48,423 nt of DNA from UBA9845 sp051889975 (GTDB lineage Bacteria; Bacillota; Clostridia; Christensenellales; UBA1242), in NCBI GenBank assembly GCA_051889975.1, contig JBJFDJ010000016.1:1-48423 (forward strand). The letters run 5' to 3'. Under the pieces are notes generated by a model. It ran no database searches. It worked only from the letters and a program-made list of their open reading frames with translations, and was not told where the DNA came from. Positions within the stretch are counted from its first letter, which is position 1. The number at the start of each line of letters is the position of its first letter. A program made the translations under genes and the position numbers. This document shows positions 48,073 through 48,423 of this stretch, in pieces.

Positions 48073-48423
48073 AAAAGATAATTTCCTTTATAGTCATAAC
48101 TCTTTTGTTAATTGCAAGCGTGACAGTTGAACAAATATATTTGCACAACTCTTTTGACGGTTTGATAAACAAGATTGAAACATTAAACACACAAATTGAA
48201 CAAAGTGAAAATGTTGACACGCAAGAAATTGAAGTTTTTGTTGAAGATATTGAAAAATATTGGGAAGACATTGAAAACATTTTGTGTATGACAATAAATT
48301 ATAACGATTTACATCGCATAGGAGAACAGTTGCAACGCGTTGAAACTTATGCAAAGCGCAATCAAAAAGATGACTGCCTTGCTGAACTTCAAGTTTTGAT
48401 ATTTTACGCCGAAAGTTATCAAA
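48069..48423 (+). CDS. DUF4363 family protein, incomplete at the right edge
   Basis: Start GTG 48069 overlaps the yetF stop (GTGA), with AAAGGTGG upstream. About 118 codons are readable and no stop appears before the edge. An N-terminal membrane helix (about 5-22) is followed by a helical domain with IEVFVEDIEKYWEDIENILCMTINYNDLHRIGEQ, the W-x-x-x-x and N-H-x-D-like pattern of DUF4363, which commonly follows yetF-type genes in Clostridia. Function unknown. Confidence 0.78.
   Translation, partial: MKKIISFIVITLLLIASVTVEQIYLHNSFDGLINKIETLNTQIEQSENVDTQEIEVFVEDIEKYWEDIENILCMTINYNDLHRIGEQLQRVETYAKRNQKDDCLAELQVLIFYAESYQ

Overview
The window is low-GC, A/T-rich chromosomal DNA of an uncultured, probably spore-forming Bacillota (Clostridia-like) bacterium. 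Most genes lie on the minus strand. The main evidence is gene order. From about 25.9 kb down to 12.3 kb the minus strand reads nfeD, floA, a small membrane protein, yqfC, yqfD, ybeY, era, a 55-residue ORF, recO, ppdK, dnaG, rpoD, trmK, zinc-ribbon protein. That is the Bacillus subtilis yqeZ-to-yqfN order with some genes missing. From about 39 kb down to 30.9 kb it reads mreB-like, minD, minE-like, small membrane protein, spoIVFB, then rplU, prp, rpmA, which is the mreB/minCD/spoIVFAB/rplU-ysxB-rpmA order. Sporulation-family genes (yqfC, yqfD, spoIVFB, a SpoVB-type flippase) fit an endospore-forming lineage. The assembly has three gaps of exactly 100 N (9282-9381, 26320-26419, 31988-32087), so the window is a scaffold and three genes are incomplete.

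Layout. 1-12.2 kb: an SOS-type promoter pointing off the left edge, ddl, valS, a small membrane protein, a NitT/TauT-type ABC transporter whose binding-protein gene is separated from its permease and ATPase genes by an oppositely oriented nrnA, a YkvI-like permease, and cysS. 12.3-25.9 kb: the housekeeping block of replication, transcription, RNA maturation, sporulation and membrane-domain genes. 26.1-26.8 kb: an 8-oxoguanine glycosylase gene broken by a gap. 26.8-29.3 kb: an accessory cassette (HNH protein, DUF4417 protein, two tandem CPCC-type Cys-rich proteins, and a small protein resembling C-terminal toxin nuclease domains). 29.6-31.9 kb: mscS with a probable frameshifted tail, then rpmA, prp, rplU. 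32.0-35.1 kb: an insertion between rplU and spoIVFB carrying a membrane-anchored class III nucleotide cyclase, two unknown proteins and a three-helix membrane protein that looks like the PycTM effector of Pycsar anti-phage systems. 35.4-41.8 kb: spoIVFB, min and mreB genes, a Ppx/GppA-like protein and two half-size TauE/SafE (TSUP) transporter genes. 41.9-48.4 kb: a 1049-residue cell-surface protein with four jelly-roll-like repeats and a cytoplasmic coiled coil, a LysM protein, a SpoVB-like flippase, YetF, and a partial DUF4363 protein at the right edge.

The best candidate for an undescribed system is the cyclase plus PycTM-like pair inserted into the spoIVFB-rplU junction. The cyclase keeps its metal-binding and transition-state residues but has Val at the position that normally selects the base. 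The PycTM-like gene is translationally coupled to an unknown gene. The second candidate is the HNH/DUF4417/CPCC/toxin-like cassette. No tRNA, rRNA, CRISPR array or insertion sequence was seen.
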